A stretch of DNA of 64,000 nucleotides from Diplonema japonicum (GCA_964019335.1 OZ025669.1:186001-250000), one strand, 5' to 3'; counted from the stretch's first letter, positions 1-10,620 are shown. Made by a program: numbers and translations. Notes: generated from the sequence alone by a model not told the origin.

Positions 1-862
1 TTGCACGGGGAGAGCCTAATCTATGTTCTTGTAAATGTTCTTGATTGCAGTGTGTGGGACATACCATGGCAATGGGGTACCCGGGGGAAGAGGAATGGAA
101 AGTGCCAGGAGCACCAACAATCGGGAAACGGGGAGCGGGTGCGCTACCGCCCGTGATGTGGATCACAGGGGGTGCATAGGAGTCGTCCCTGCAGGCAGCG
201 GCGATGTCGCCCCATGACAGCCGTGAGACGGTGGTCACATGCCGTGCGTACACCTTAACACTGTCGTCATCATCTATGTCTATGGTGCGTCCCTTTGCGT
301 CAGTGAAGGACATGTCTACGACACCGCAAACGCGTGAGATGACAGAGTAGAGCCGGTTGTAGTGGCCTTCCCCTTTGCCGGAGGACGCAAGGTCAAGCCG
401 TGCGTGTGGCACGGAGACAACTCTGCTGCTGCCGTTCACACGTCTGCACACAATAGGAACTGAGGACGTGGAGCTGAGATAGTTACGGGTGGTGGAAGGA
501 TGGCCAGGAAGAACATGGTCTTCATGCTGGATCACATTTGTCTGCTGCAAGGCAGGCGACAAGCACGTGTTGCGAGGGGGCACCTCCGCCAACGACGACT
601 CTCCTATCACCTTCAACGTGGGGCGGCCTCTCCTGTCGTTGATTCGCTTGTTCCCACAGAGTTTCAAGAACGTGTTGAGCTGCAGGTCCGTCCGTACAAC
701 CCGCACTTGTTTGCCCCCTCCAGTGGTGTACCCCACCTCCGCATCCTTCGCAAGTGTAAAATACTCACCGACCTCTCCCTTCAGCTTCTCCAACGCACCA
801 ACACTGTTCGTGTCGATGCGCCCCTGCCAGGACCGCCCGGAGCCTTCCACCCAGATGTCCAT
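1..862 (-). CDS. Hypothetical protein, 3' end cut by window edge
   Basis: The frame is open from an ATG at 862 (first residues MDIWVEGSGRSW) to the window edge, giving about 287 residues with no stop. I recognise no family. The first 70 residues look folded (mixed charged/hydrophobic, GKQVRVVRTDLQ). The rest is richer in Ser, Pro and His and has an acidic DIDDDD stretch near residue 207. The start is supported by a pyrimidine-rich tract ending in CTAG at 871-872, eight bases upstream, which looks like a spliced-leader acceptor. The C terminus and any 3' introns lie outside the window. Function unknown. Confidence 0.6.
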   Translation of the reverse strand, partial: MDIWVEGSGRSWQGRIDTNSVGALEKLKGEVGEYFTLAKDAEVGYTTGGGKQVRVVRTDLQLNTFLKLCGNKRINDRRGRPTLKVIGESSLAEVPPRNTCLSPALQQTNVIQHEDHVLPGHPSTTRNYLSSTSSVPIVCRRVNGSSRVVSVPHARLDLASSGKGEGHYNRLYSVISRVCGVVDMSFTDAKGRTIDIDDDDSVKVYARHVTTVSRLSWGDIAAACRDDSYAPPVIHITGGSAPAPRFPIVGAPGTFHSSSPGYPIAMVCPTHCNQEHLQEHRLGSPRA

Positions 863-870
863 ATTGGATA

Positions 871-900
871 CTAGGGGGGATAAAAAAGAGATTTAAAAAA
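871..900 (-). promoter_or_regulatory. Candidate trans-splice acceptor for the gene starting at 862
   Basis: On the sense strand a T/C-rich stretch (ending CCCCCCTAG) finishes with AG at 872-871, eight bases before the ATG. The composition matches a polypyrimidine tract plus 3' splice site. This is inference from layout; cDNA ends would decide it. Confidence 0.5.
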
Positions 901-1037
901 AAAGAGAAAACTTCAAAGGCTTCGTAGAATAGATATCACGCCCCCTGCGGGTAGCTCTGATACACTTTACTAAGGGAGGGTTCAGCAGAGCCCTACATTT
1001 TCTTCTTTTTTTTTTCTTTCCTTCTTCCCCCCCTCCA

Positions 1038-1634
1038 CTAGTCTTCAAAAACAGCATGTTCGGCATGTGACAGAAGCTTCCAGTAGAGGTGGGCGTGCGT
1101 GGTGATTTCCTCCTCGGTGAGAGAGGTGGTGTCCGCCAGCATGGCGCAAAAGTTGGAGAAGCCCGCGTTCTTGTCGACCCAAGCAAAGGCGGAGGGGTAG
1201 TCGAATATAAGGGAAAGGGCGAAGATGGTGGAGTCAGAGGCACCAAGGGTCGGGGACTTGAAGGAGTCCTTCGTAACGTCAGAGGAGAAGGGGAACTCAA
1301 GTCCGTGAGTGAGGACCCTTTCGATTTGGTCGGGAGGAACTTCAAAGCATAGCAGAGCCTGATGCAGGTGCTCGTCAGGCGACGGCCGCTGCTTGGCCTG
1401 GAACTTTACTATCTTCTTCAACATCTTTGTGATAGCAATGTCATCTAGATTGTTAGTTCGATACAGGTATCTCTGCTCAATCGCCTTCATGTTTGTTTTT
1501 TTCAAGCCTGCGGCTGCAGCCATCTTTTCTCCGCTAGTCGCATCTATAAGCTTTCTCGACAAGCTTCTAGCTGGTGCAGCTGTTACGTCTGCCATTACTC
1601 GCTTTTTCATCTTGCAAATAGTTCGCTTCAACAT
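1038..1634 (-). CDS. Hypothetical protein, 198 residues
   Basis: An intact 198-codon frame. The N terminus is basic and Ala-rich, with Met at residues 1, 9 and 14 (MLKRTICKMKKRVMADV), so the true start could be any of these. Residues 50-198 look like an all-helical globular domain (for example HLHQALLCFEVPP, LTEEEITTHAHLYWKLL, ending HAVFED). No catalytic motif, signal peptide or membrane segment is visible. It sits between the partial gene at 1-862 and a 1.9 kb homopolymer-rich gap. I do not recognise the family. The amphipathic basic start could be a mitochondrial presequence, but this is weak. Confidence 0.55.
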   Translation of the reverse strand: MLKRTICKMKKRVMADVTAAPARSLSRKLIDATSGEKMAAAAGLKKTNMKAIEQRYLYRTNNLDDIAITKMLKKIVKFQAKQRPSPDEHLHQALLCFEVPPDQIERVLTHGLEFPFSSDVTKDSFKSPTLGASDSTIFALSLIFDYPSAFAWVDKNAGFSNFCAMLADTTSLTEEEITTHAHLYWKLLSHAEHAVFED

Positions 1635-3504
1635 TTTTCTTTTTCCCCCTCCGAACTTGTGCTCATGAAAAAAATAGTTTTCTTATCCATAAAAAAAAAA
1701 AAAAAAAAAAAAGGCAATGACAGTACCGGAAGTGGCTGGGAGGGGTGGGGATAGGGGAAGAACAGAAGAAAAAAAAAGAATGTGTGAAAGACGGTGGTGA
1801 GTGATTCATGTGGAAAGAAGGGAAAAGGTGTGACCGACACCCCTTCACTATAGCCAAGGGAAAGAACTTAAAAACAAAAAAAAAACGAAAAGCAAACTAA
1901 AATTAAAGACACCCCCCCTCCCCCCGCATCATTCCGCGGGGAAAAAAACAAAACTCCCTGGCAGAAGTTATCTTTATTACATGGCACAATACTGTAAAAC
2001 ATTAATTTCCGGGAGGAAAACTTAAATCAGGAGGAAAAGTCAAGCCTCTTCAGCTGGATCGAAAGATAGAAAGTGTTGGAGAACTGGTGTTAACAGCCCT
2101 TGGTTACACGATTTGATTCTTCACATGCTTGGAAAAAAAGCCTTTACTTCCGGTAATTTATTGTTTTACAGTATTTCCTTTTTTTTTTTTTTTTTTTTAT
2201 AAAAAAAAAGAGATCGTTTTAAAAAGGAAGGTCACTTCTTTTTCTTTTTTTTTTTTCTTTTTTGCACGACAGCCAACTCTTCTTTTCCTCTTTCCTCCTT
2301 TTATCAAGATTTACCACCCCCCTTTTTCCCCCTCTCTTCTTTCCCTTCTTCTTTTCTTTTTGCACCCAAACACCGGATGCTGTTCTGCAGGAGAAAAAAA
2401 AAAGTACAAATATGATAAGGGAAAGAAAATTGTGTTTAGCAACACGATCCCACAGTTGTGGGTTGTGCCTACCTAAAAAAAAACAAACAAACACAAAACT
2501 AGGCACAAGGTAGTAAGACTTCAGATACTGGAAACGATCCTTATCTTATAAAATGATGGCTCTGAATTATATAAATCCCCTGAAACGGTTTCAATATGCC
2601 AAAGGGGCTAGGGGGGGTTGGTGGGTAACAAACAAAAGGGTACAAAAAGGGTAGCAACTCAGCAGAGCTAGCTTTTGCCAAGAATCTTTTTTTTTTTTTT
2701 TTTTTTTTTTTTTTGCACAGTTTCACAACATAAATCACTCTTGGTTTTCTTTTTCTTTTTTCCCTTTTTTTTTCCTTTTTTTTTTTAAATATATATTGAC
2801 AAGGAAAAAAAAAAAAGAATAAAAACGAAAGAAGAAAAAAAAAAAAGCCGAAACAAAGTATCTTATTATTCTTTTTTTTTTTTGTAATATACCTTACTGT
2901 CCGCTGGTCATGAGTATCCTGGGAGAAGGGCAACTATCCACCGCGGTCCGGGGTGGGGACTCGTGACTCATGCTGACCCGGGACTGCTAACGAAATAACG
3001 GAGTAGAAAAAAAAATTAAAATGAAATGCACCCCCCCCCCCCCCCCCCCCCCCTCTTTGATCTGATGTAATTTTCTCTTTTCATCTTCTGCACCCCGCAA
3101 TTTTCAATTTAAAATAAAGGCCATGATGGGGGAAAGCGCAGCAAATCGTCCCCACACGTACAAGAAAAAAAAAAAAAGAACCTCCAAATAAAGACAATCC
3201 ACCTGAGGAAAGCTTCCCGTGGCGTGAATGTTTCTATCTAATTAATGCTCCCTTTCTAGAGCATAGCTAATAAAGAGTTGGCGGTTTGCTGTCTGTGACT
3301 CTTTTAGTAATAAAAAAAAAAAAAAGAAAAACCAAAGATGTCTTTGAAGGGTCATTAAAAAAAGGCTTGCGTTCTTTTTTTTTTCTCTTCTTCTTTTCTT
3401 TTTCCTTTGCGCTCACCCGACGAGCGTTGGGTCAGTTTGCCCTGTCCCCCCCCCCCCAAAAAAAAAGGCGAGAGCTTTTACATTTCTTGTTCTTTTTACC
3501 TTAC

Positions 3505-3536
<32 letters not shown>

Positions 3537-3543
3537 AAAAAAC

Positions 3544-3574
<31 letters not shown>
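1635..3574. other. Intergenic region, homopolymer-rich, no gene seen
   Basis: About 1.9 kb with no convincing coding frame on either strand. It contains a T28 run (2687-2714), a C23 run (3031-3053), a T30 run (3506-3535) and many shorter A/T runs. Frames across it encode only poly-Phe/Lys low-complexity peptides. A more mixed island at about 2920-3000 and another at 3180-3300 have no recognisable tRNA or other RNA. It must contain the 3' untranslated region of the kinase gene's upstream neighbour and intergenic processing signals. Confidence 0.6.
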
Positions 3575-3578
<4 letters not shown>

Positions 3579-4514
3579 TCACTCTCTCTGTCACTCATGC
3601 TCATATTGATGGACCCAAGCCCCACAACCCCCCGACTCAGCGCTACGTGGGTGCTGGCATTTCGTTCCTTCGTCGCGGCAACCGAGCTACTAGGAGTTGA
3701 AAGAGCTTTTTTTGAAAGCGGCCTGCCCTCCTTCAAGGGGGGTATAGTGACCTTGTCCAAGTCCACAGATATTGTTTCCGAGCTGACACAGTGCTCTGCA
3801 AACCTATCGACGCTCAACTAAAGAGGGGTGATAAAAAAAAAAACATATTTCCCTCCATACCCAATTCAAAACATCTGAAGCCGTTGGCCTTGTATGGTAA
3901 TCAGGCTCCAGAAGGGAAGCGACCAGCCTAGACAACATTGGGTACCCCAGCCCCTCTAGCTCTTCCGCAATCTGTGAAGGAAAAAAAAAGATTTTTTTTT
4001 ATCTTCCTCAATACATACCTGAGCCTGGAAAAACTCAGTCTGCAAGGCCTCGCTGAACATAACACGGATGTTGTGCTCTTCCAACCTCTTCGAGGCCACA
4101 GCGTACATGATGCACCCCACTGCCCATACGTCAGCTTCTTTACCATAGTGGTGCGACCAGCACTCGGGGGCCATGTAGCACAATGTACCAGCCCTCGTAG
4201 CACAGTACCTGTTGTGCATTTTTTTCGCCAGCCCGAAGTCGGTCACCACCACGTTCTTCAGGTCGTCCGTAAGCAGGATGTTTTCTGTGGCAGACATAAA
4301 AAAAAAGCTTCGGCAACATTACCTGGCTTGAGGTCCCTATGGATCAACGGCTGCTCCCTGTCGTGCAGGTACTGCAGCAACGAACAGATTTGCGCGGCGA
4401 AATCCAACAACAACCCCTCGGGGATGAGGTCCTCAAAGTTCAGGGTGAACTGCTTCAGGTCGCCTTGCCGATAGAAAGGCATCACCAAGCACACGTATTT
4501 TGGGCTTCGGAACT

Positions 4515-4549
<35 letters not shown>

Positions 4550-6497
4550 TTCTTCCCCCTTGATACCCTCTTCAGGTCTTCCAGGAGTGGTTCGTCGCTC
4601 TTGTCTTCAGATGATTCATCAGACGCGTTGCTCCAGTTCATGAAAGTCTCCTGCACCCTGATCATGTTGGGGTGCCCCTGGTACGACCGCATGGTCCTGA
4701 ACTCCAGCAGTGCCCTCTCCTGCGCGTCATCAGAGTCGCAGCTGTGCAAACATATGCTCACGTGTGGGAAACATACCTCAAGTACTTCAGAGCAAAAAGC
4801 ATCTTATCATGCTTCCTTCTCACTAAGAAGACTACCCCGTAGCTGCCACTGCCCAGCTCCGACAGAACCTGGTACTTCCTCCCCGGGGATGTGTGTTCAA
4901 GAGCGTTTCCGCCTTTTCTGTTATAAGAGAAGCAGAGGATTAGCGCAGCGATCACAATAACCCCCAAGATGATGGTGGAGATCCAACGGGCTTGGGTGTA
5001 CCAATGCGAAGAGGAAGGAGCCGGAGTGAGGGGTGGTGACGGTGTGTGGTTGCTTGTCATGAAGGAGATGAGGGTGCCGCTCTGTGAAGCGAAGAAAACG
5101 GCATCCTCGCTGACGACGGGTTTGGACGGGGTGATCAGGATGTACTGCATCAGGTCCACTGCGTACGACCACGAGACGTTCTTCTCCTTCAGTGCGTAGA
5201 GGATCTCGTGCGTCTGGTTGACAGCGTTGACATACAACACGTTGTCCGTGAGCGAGCTCACAGGTGACGACCACAGCAGGTTCAAATCGCCCCCCGAGTT
5301 CCCCGCATCTGTGAAGGTCCAGTTCACGTCTGGCGCGGTCCACTGCCCTGAGGTCACAACACTGTTGTACTGCGTCTCCCACACACCGTCGATGCGGCAG
5401 TAGCAGCCATACTTCCAGCTGGGGTCTCCAGCCGAGTACCAAATGAACGAGCTTGCATTGCAATAGCTGTGCTGGCACCCATTCTTGCATTCCTCCCAGC
5501 TCTCCACCTGCGTGAGGTACTTGATGGCCGATGTGTTCGTGCGTGGCTCTGTAGCTGCCGCCCCATAGGACGCGTCGACGCCATGCAGCACGTGCTGAAA
5601 GGAGAGCTCGGGCTGCGTCAGGACCCACACACCCCCAGGCTGCGACGATGCAGGAAGGACAGAGTACGCAATTCTCCCTGATCCGTCTTGTAAGGCCACA
5701 GGCGATGTAGGTGTCGTGAGGGTCGGCTTCCACCACAGGTGGATGCCGTTGCTAGCATTGAAGGCTGTGATCCCGGGCTTCCCGACCTTCGTGCACCCAA
5801 CGAGGACCACGCCCTGCGTGACGGTAGGAGGTGCTGTGATGTTGATGCCTTCATGCTTCCAGACGAACCTCCCGTCCAATCCGTTAATGGCGACTAGGAT
5901 GTTGGCAGCACCTGCGAAGACATAACCAGTGTTGCGGTCGTAGGTGGGGGAGATGGGGGGCTCACGGTAACTGAGACTCTTGATCTCGTTCGAGATACTG
6001 ATCGACCAGGCGACGCTGCCTCCTACTTTGTCGTCTAAGGACTCAACGTAGAGAGCGAAGATGGTGTCAAGGTCGTCGGTGGCAACATACACCATGTTGT
6101 ACTCAATGGAGACTGCAACTGACGACTGCTGCTTGCTACCGTACCACCGCCAGCTAGAAGACGAAGTGTCTGCCTCGAAATTGATTAGTGTCATGGACCC
6201 TCCTGCACCCCCTCCGGTGCTGAACACGTGGCCGCCAGACACAACTGGGGCACGGACATCAGGACCGCCTGTTCCCATCTGCCATGAAATGGAGCCATCA
6301 TCCCTGTCGATTGCGTAGAATTGACTGCTTGTCTTTAGATCTGAACTCGCCACGTACACATTATCCTCTCCTACTGCTGCGATCAGCTGCATGCCAGAGT
6401 TCGCAGGAAACATCCATGTGATCGGCGGGATGTCGTCCTCTTCTGTCATCACAGTCGTCGCGCACAGCAGGACAAGATACAAGACCACTTTCAGCAT
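3575..6497 (-). CDS. Single-pass receptor-like protein kinase (beta-propeller ectodomain), six exons
   Basis: Exons 4777-6497, 4567-4741, 4323-4512, 4019-4284, 3861-3971 and 3575-3817 join to 902 codons with no stop. The introns are 35, 54, 38, 47 and 43 bases, all GT-AG. Order: signal peptide (1-18); PQQ/quinoprotein-like beta-propeller strands (about 25-300; motifs like YAIDRDDGSISW); a Cys-rich apple/PAN-like stretch (about 335-390); a transmembrane helix (505-525); a kinase domain with Gly-rich loop GSGSYGVV (549-556), Lys571 in FALK, HRDLKPEN, DFG and a MAPE activation-segment end. A roughly 80-residue Ser-rich tail follows. The propeller-TM-kinase plan recalls IRE1/PERK, but there is no KEN RNase domain, and the apple-like module suggests a cell-surface rather than ER-stress role. 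The ligand is unknown. Confidence 0.85.
4513..4566 (-). other. 54-base intron (or poly-Lys insert) containing an A31 run
   Basis: The sense strand reads GTATCAAGGGGG, then A31 (plus-strand T 4516-4546), then CAG. Length is a multiple of three with no stop, so it could be translated as a Lys-rich insert between kinase strands beta4 and beta5. GT and AG ends like those of the neighbouring introns favour removal. Confidence 0.6.
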
Positions 6498-7060
6498 GGA
6501 GGGGCGGCGGCCCCCCTCGGCCCTGTGGTGTTTTCTTATTATGTGTCTTTTTTTTTCCCTCTTTTTTTAAAAGGAAGAATAAAAACGTTTCTTTTTTTTT
6601 CTTTCTCTTAATTTCTACTTCTTGTGTTATTTTCTTCTTCCCCCCCCCCCCCCCCACCCTCCTTCTACTTTCTTCTTTATTATACCATCTTTTTCTTTTT
6701 TGTTTTGAAAAGCGTGCCACTTAGAAACAAAATGTCTACCTTTCATTTAGAAGAGAAAAAAAAGGGGGAGGGACGTAAAACGGGGATAATAGAGACTCGG
6801 GGAGCGAACCAAAAAAGAGCAGGTACTTTTTAAGGACACAAGATTGGCACCCCTACAATGCCTACGTGATCACGATATGCGATAATAGGCTTTTGTAGAT
6901 TGGGCCGAAAAGAGAATAAATAACGGTGTGCTTTTAAGCCTGTACAGGATCGCATGTGTAAGGACAAGCATCTCATCTTGTGTCAGAACCCCTTCTGTGG
7001 GAGTCGCCTTACATTTGTATATCGTTTAAAAAAAAAAAACTCCCCCCCCCTCCCCCCTCT
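6498..7060. other. Intergenic region between kinase and DHHC genes
   Basis: About 560 bases holding the 5' flank of the kinase gene (T/C-rich on the plus strand, including C16 at 6640-6655) and the 3' flank of the DHHC gene. The mixed-composition part at about 6834-7020 shows no RNA gene that I can recognise. Confidence 0.55.
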
Positions 7061-7783
7061 TCACACGATAGACGAGCTCCATGTGCGGGGCGAGGGGGGT
7101 GGCGAGGGCTGCTGCTGCAATCCGCAGAATTCCGAGTTCGCCCATGAAGCGATGTTAGAGACGGCGGAGGCGGGGTGGGCTGTGGGGGAGGAAGGCAACC
7201 AAAAACATTTCTCAGGATGCAAGACCTCCGGAGACGTCTGGTTAGAGATGACGAGGTAGATATGCCAAGTAAGCAGCCCTGCTGCCGTTGCCTGAAAGGT
7301 TACCGTGACAAGCATGAGGGCCACTGGGAGGATGTTGGAGAACGAGAAGAACGGACGAGGCAGCCCAGCAAATATCACATCGGAAACTGAGAACAGACAC
7401 ACAGTAGACGCCACCAGAAAGAACACATACTTCCCGTGATTGCCAGCACCCACACAGCCGTTGATTAACGGGCAGTGATGGTCCCACTTCAATATGCATT
7501 TCTTACACGTTTTGCAATGCATGGTCCGCGGTGCTCTGCTCACCTGACAGTCTTCGCATACATTAACATTCCCCACTGTCCCTGTGCCCCCTGCGCTGCT
7601 ACTCGGTTCGCTCCGCCTCACCATGTAAAATGCCACGTCCATCACTACAATCTTGAACATCAATTGGGTGGGGATCCCCCCGATCCAGCTCCAGAAGACC
7701 CATGCAGCCACAGGGTGCATTAATAGTACAAAATAGAGACCGTGCATGGCGGCACGTTTGTTCTTCACAGCTGAGTTGGCCAT
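7061..7783 (-). CDS. DHHC-type protein S-acyltransferase (palmitoyltransferase)
   Basis: A 240-residue polytopic membrane protein. The cysteine-rich zinc-binding domain at residues 76-115 has the pattern CEDCQ...HCKTCKKC...WDHHCPLINGCVG.GNH, with catalytic DHHC at 101-104. It is flanked by two hydrophobic helices before (about 14-32 and 36-54) and two after (about 117-138 and 148-182). A TSPE motif follows the fourth helix, a variant of the family TTxE. These enzymes transfer palmitate from acyl-CoA to cysteines of proteins at Golgi, plasma or flagellar membranes. The sense-strand leader is A/G-rich rather than pyrimidine-rich. The tail is Pro/Ser-rich. The protein is short but complete. Confidence 0.92.
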   Translation of the reverse strand: MANSAVKNKRAAMHGLYFVLLMHPVAAWVFWSWIGGIPTQLMFKIVVMDVAFYMVRRSEPSSSAGGTGTVGNVNVCEDCQVSRAPRTMHCKTCKKCILKWDHHCPLINGCVGAGNHGKYVFFLVASTVCLFSVSDVIFAGLPRPFFSFSNILPVALMLVTVTFQATAAGLLTWHIYLVISNQTSPEVLHPEKCFWLPSSPTAHPASAVSNIASWANSEFCGLQQQPSPPPSPRTWSSSIV

Positions 7784-8374
7784 TTTCTATTTTTTTTTCT
7801 CGCTTTTTTTTTTCTTTTTTTCTCTCCCCGTACACCCGCCTCCCTCCCCTCTTTTGTTTTACTTGTTTTCTTGTAAGAACGAAAATGAAGGGGAAGGACT
7901 GGGGTTTCATTACATCGGAAAGGGGGGGGTGGAAGGGGTGGGGGGGGACACAAAAAATCGCGGGGGGGAAGGGGGGAAAACATAAAAAATCGAAGAAACA
8001 CGGGCAGAAACTGAGGGCAGCGGGAGAAATAAGAAATTTAAAGAAGCAAAAAACAAAAACAAAAAAAGCAAAAAAAGTAATTTGCAATTATTCTTCTTTT
8101 TTCTTTTTTTAAATTTCTTTCCCCCCCAATAGAGCACCTTACTAGAAGCGACAAGATGGCTCAAAGTTGGAAAAAAAAACCGAGAGGGAAAGCCCTCATT
8201 CTGTTCAGGAACGAAGGGGGAGGGAAATAAAATACAACATTAGAAAGAAAAAATAGGGGCTAAAAAAAAAAAAACAAGGTAAAAAGGAACAACACAAGGG
8301 TAGGCGGGGGTACGGGGCTTTATAATCTAAGGGGAGAGATACAAACAAGTGTTCACTACACTATTATTAGTTGC
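7784..8374. other. Intergenic region between DHHC and EF-hand genes
   Basis: About 590 bases. The plus strand starts with a T/C tract, then runs into G- and A-rich runs (G and A homopolymers at 7920-8060), then a mixed stretch. No gene or RNA recognised. Confidence 0.5.
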
Positions 8375-10549
8375 CTACAGGCCTCTGTTACCAGCCGGTG
8401 ACATGCCCCTCGGTGGCGGGATCATAGAGAGGGCAGGTGCAGCCTCATATCCAGGGTATGCGCTGACAGGTGAGGACGAAGGAAGGTAAGCAGGAACAAC
8501 AGGCTGGGTGATAATAGGGCGGGGGAGGGTACTAGAGTTGCCAGGAGTACCGATAATGCCGGAGGTGTATGGGGACCGCGAAGCTGCCCTTGTGGGCGAG
8601 GCTCTCAAAGGAGACGCAGTCGTATCAGCTGCCTTTGGAAAAATAAAGTGTTGAGTTGTTATTTTTCTTTTCCCCTCATACCGTTCCCCCTCTTCCATGC
8701 GTGCTGTGGAAGGTTCTGTGGTCTGTCCTCAGCCTCGCCTCATTCTCCTCTAGTGCGTCCCTCATTTCCCTCAGCTTCAACTCTTGCTCCAGCAACGGTC
8801 TCTCTTCCTCCTCCACTTGCCTTCTGTTTACGTTCAGCTCCATATTTTCGTGCTCCATCGTCTGCGTTAACTTCTCCTGCTCCTCAACGCTCCTGACTGC
8901 CTCATCTTCAAGCACCAGCTTCTGCGACTCTTTCTCCTTCAAGTTCTGCAGTTCCCTCTCTTCCATATCACGCTTTGCCAGCTGTCGTGCTGTGTCATTC
9001 TGCGACTCCCTGTGGCAGGCTGTGGCCTCCCTCTCTCTTTCTTGTCTCGCTGTCACCTCTGCCTCCGCCATCGCGACCCTGTCGTTGCACGTTTGCGTGT
9101 CCTTCTGCGCTTCACCAAGCACAATGTTCGCAAGGTGTTCTGCACCCTGCGCCGAGGCTAGCTCGCCTCTTATTTTGTCAACAGCGCCGTGGTTCCTCTC
9201 CACTTCCCTTCGCTGCTCGGCCACCCGCCTTTCCATTTCCAGGAGCACCTCCTCTGCCTTTGCTTGTTCCGTTTCTTGTGTTTGCAGTTTTCGCTGCACC
9301 ACTTCAACGTTTCTCGACGACTCCATGAGCTCCACCTGCTTCTGCCTTTCCTTGTCCTTCTGCTGGTTCTGCTCGATGATTCTGTGTTGTGCTTCGAACA
9401 AATCACTGCTGCACATACCTCGATCTGAGCTCTTCTCTCCCCCTCTCCGTGTCGTCGTGGGCAGCTTCCAGCACGGTTTTCGCGTCCTTTTCCCGCAGCT
9501 GTGCCTCTTGTGCGGAGGCAATCTGCGACGCTAGCTTCTGCTCCTGCCCTGCAGACTCTGCCTGCGACTGCATGGAGGCCATGCGTGCCTCCTTCTCTTT
9601 GCTCCTCAGCCTGTACGAGATTACTGTTGTGATCATGAGCATACTCATCCAATCTCATCTTCGAGATCTCGATACTCTGCTGTTGAGAGGCGTCCGTGTG
9701 GAAATCCTGTGTTTAGGTGTAGATGGCAAAAGGCACACCTTCGTGCGGAAGTAAAGAGAATCGAGCAGCGTGGGGTACAGTTCTGTGAATGCTTTCCACT
9801 CGTCATAAGAAATGAGGTTGTCAGCATTAGCATCTGCTTTGGCAAAGAGCTCCTGGGGCGTCACGGTGGGGTAGTCTATCCTCAGGCGTGCGAAGATAGC
9901 CTGTGTGGCTGTTGCGGAGTGCTGTGCATACCCTGAAGTCTTCGAGCTCAGCGACGCGTGTCTTCTTGCTGTCCATTTCATCGAACACCATGCGCTGCTT
10001 TTCGACGAAAGGGATTGTGCGCCCCTCAATTGCGGCAGCAGCAGGTGCGGTGGCCAACCCGGGCGTAAACCCAGTAGCCGCATATTCCACGGTTCTGGGC
10101 TGAGTGACTGTAGCGTAGGTGGGAGGCTGGGGTGGCGGTGCCATTTGAGTGACCGAAGAGTAAGCATCGGGGCTAGTCATCTTAGGTGTGCTTGCAAGAG
10201 CGAGCGCCCTTGTGATGGGGGCAGGGACTGGGGGCGGAATTTTACTTTGGACCTCTTTGTGAAACTCGTTCTCCTTCTGAAAAAGGTACACCTGAGAGTA
10301 GTCTTGGAGCTGTGCGGGTGTAAGCAGGTCCACCCATTGCTGTGCCCTCTCGTCAAAAGTCTGCATCCTGTCGATGTCGAAGCCCTGCGTTGGAGGGACA
10401 TCGGCAGGGCGTCTGGCAGCGTGCTCAGGCGCAAACACGTTCTCTACTTTCTGCTGCAGATCAGCAGACGTTGGCATAGTCGGGAACTGAAGCTCATAGT
10501 TGACCTTAGAGCCCCATAGGTCAGCCGCGCACAAGATTGTAATAGGCAT
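8375..10549 (-). CDS. EF-hand and coiled-coil protein, six exons; possibly flagellar
   Basis: Exons 9932-10549, 9739-9900, 9645-9706, 9419-9610, 8682-9381 and 8375-8632 join to 664 codons in one frame. Introns are 31, 32, 34, 37 and 49 bases. Residues 1-105 form a compact N-terminal domain starting MPITILCAADLWGSKVNYEL. This is followed by a Pro/Ala linker and an EF-hand pair. The first EF-hand is degenerate (loop from about Asp192); the second is canonical at 229-240 (D-x-N-x-D-x-L-x-S-x-x-E), so calcium binding is expected at one site. Residues about 265-575 are a long Gln/Glu/Arg-rich coiled coil. The tail is Pro/Ser/Thr-rich. From memory the N-terminal domain resembles kinetoplastid flagellar or basal-body proteins, but I cannot verify this. 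The start lies 16 bases after a TTTTTACAG acceptor-like site. Confidence 0.8.
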
Positions 10550-10565
10550 CTTTCTTCGTCACCTC

Positions 10566-10620
10566 CTGTAAAAATGAGTATTGGCACGTGTTGGCTAGAG
10601 AACAAGAAAATTAAGTATAC
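10566..10620 (-). promoter_or_regulatory. Candidate trans-splice acceptor for the EF-hand gene
   Basis: The sense strand has a T/C-rich tract and a CATTTTTACAG end with AG at 10567-10566, leaving a 16-base leader before ATG at 10549. Same style as acceptors of the cis-introns nearby. Confidence 0.55.

Noticed and set aside
489-896. Plus-strand open frames over the first 0.9 kb
   Set aside because: They are antisense to a continuous minus-strand frame with better residue composition and an acceptor-like site before its ATG.
2920-3000. Possible tRNA or small RNA in a G/C-richer spacer island
   Set aside because: No cloverleaf, no T-loop consensus and no other known RNA signature.
2129-3821. 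Plus-strand frames rich in Phe, Lys and Pro
   Set aside because: They arise from T, A and C runs; no domain, and they overlap spacer DNA or the kinase 3' exon.
3575-4300. IRE1-type RNase (KEN) domain after the kinase
   Set aside because: After the kinase C lobe only about 80 Ser-rich residues remain; no KEN-like sequence.
4921-5736. 271-residue minus-strand frame inside the kinase exon
   Set aside because: Overlaps the propeller coding frame; residue content (Arg/His/Val) lacks any family pattern.
8656-9534. 292-residue Ser/Cys/Phe-rich plus-strand frame
   Set aside because: It is the antisense shadow of the coiled-coil exon; codons for Gln/Glu/Lys read as Ser/Cys/Phe on the other strand.
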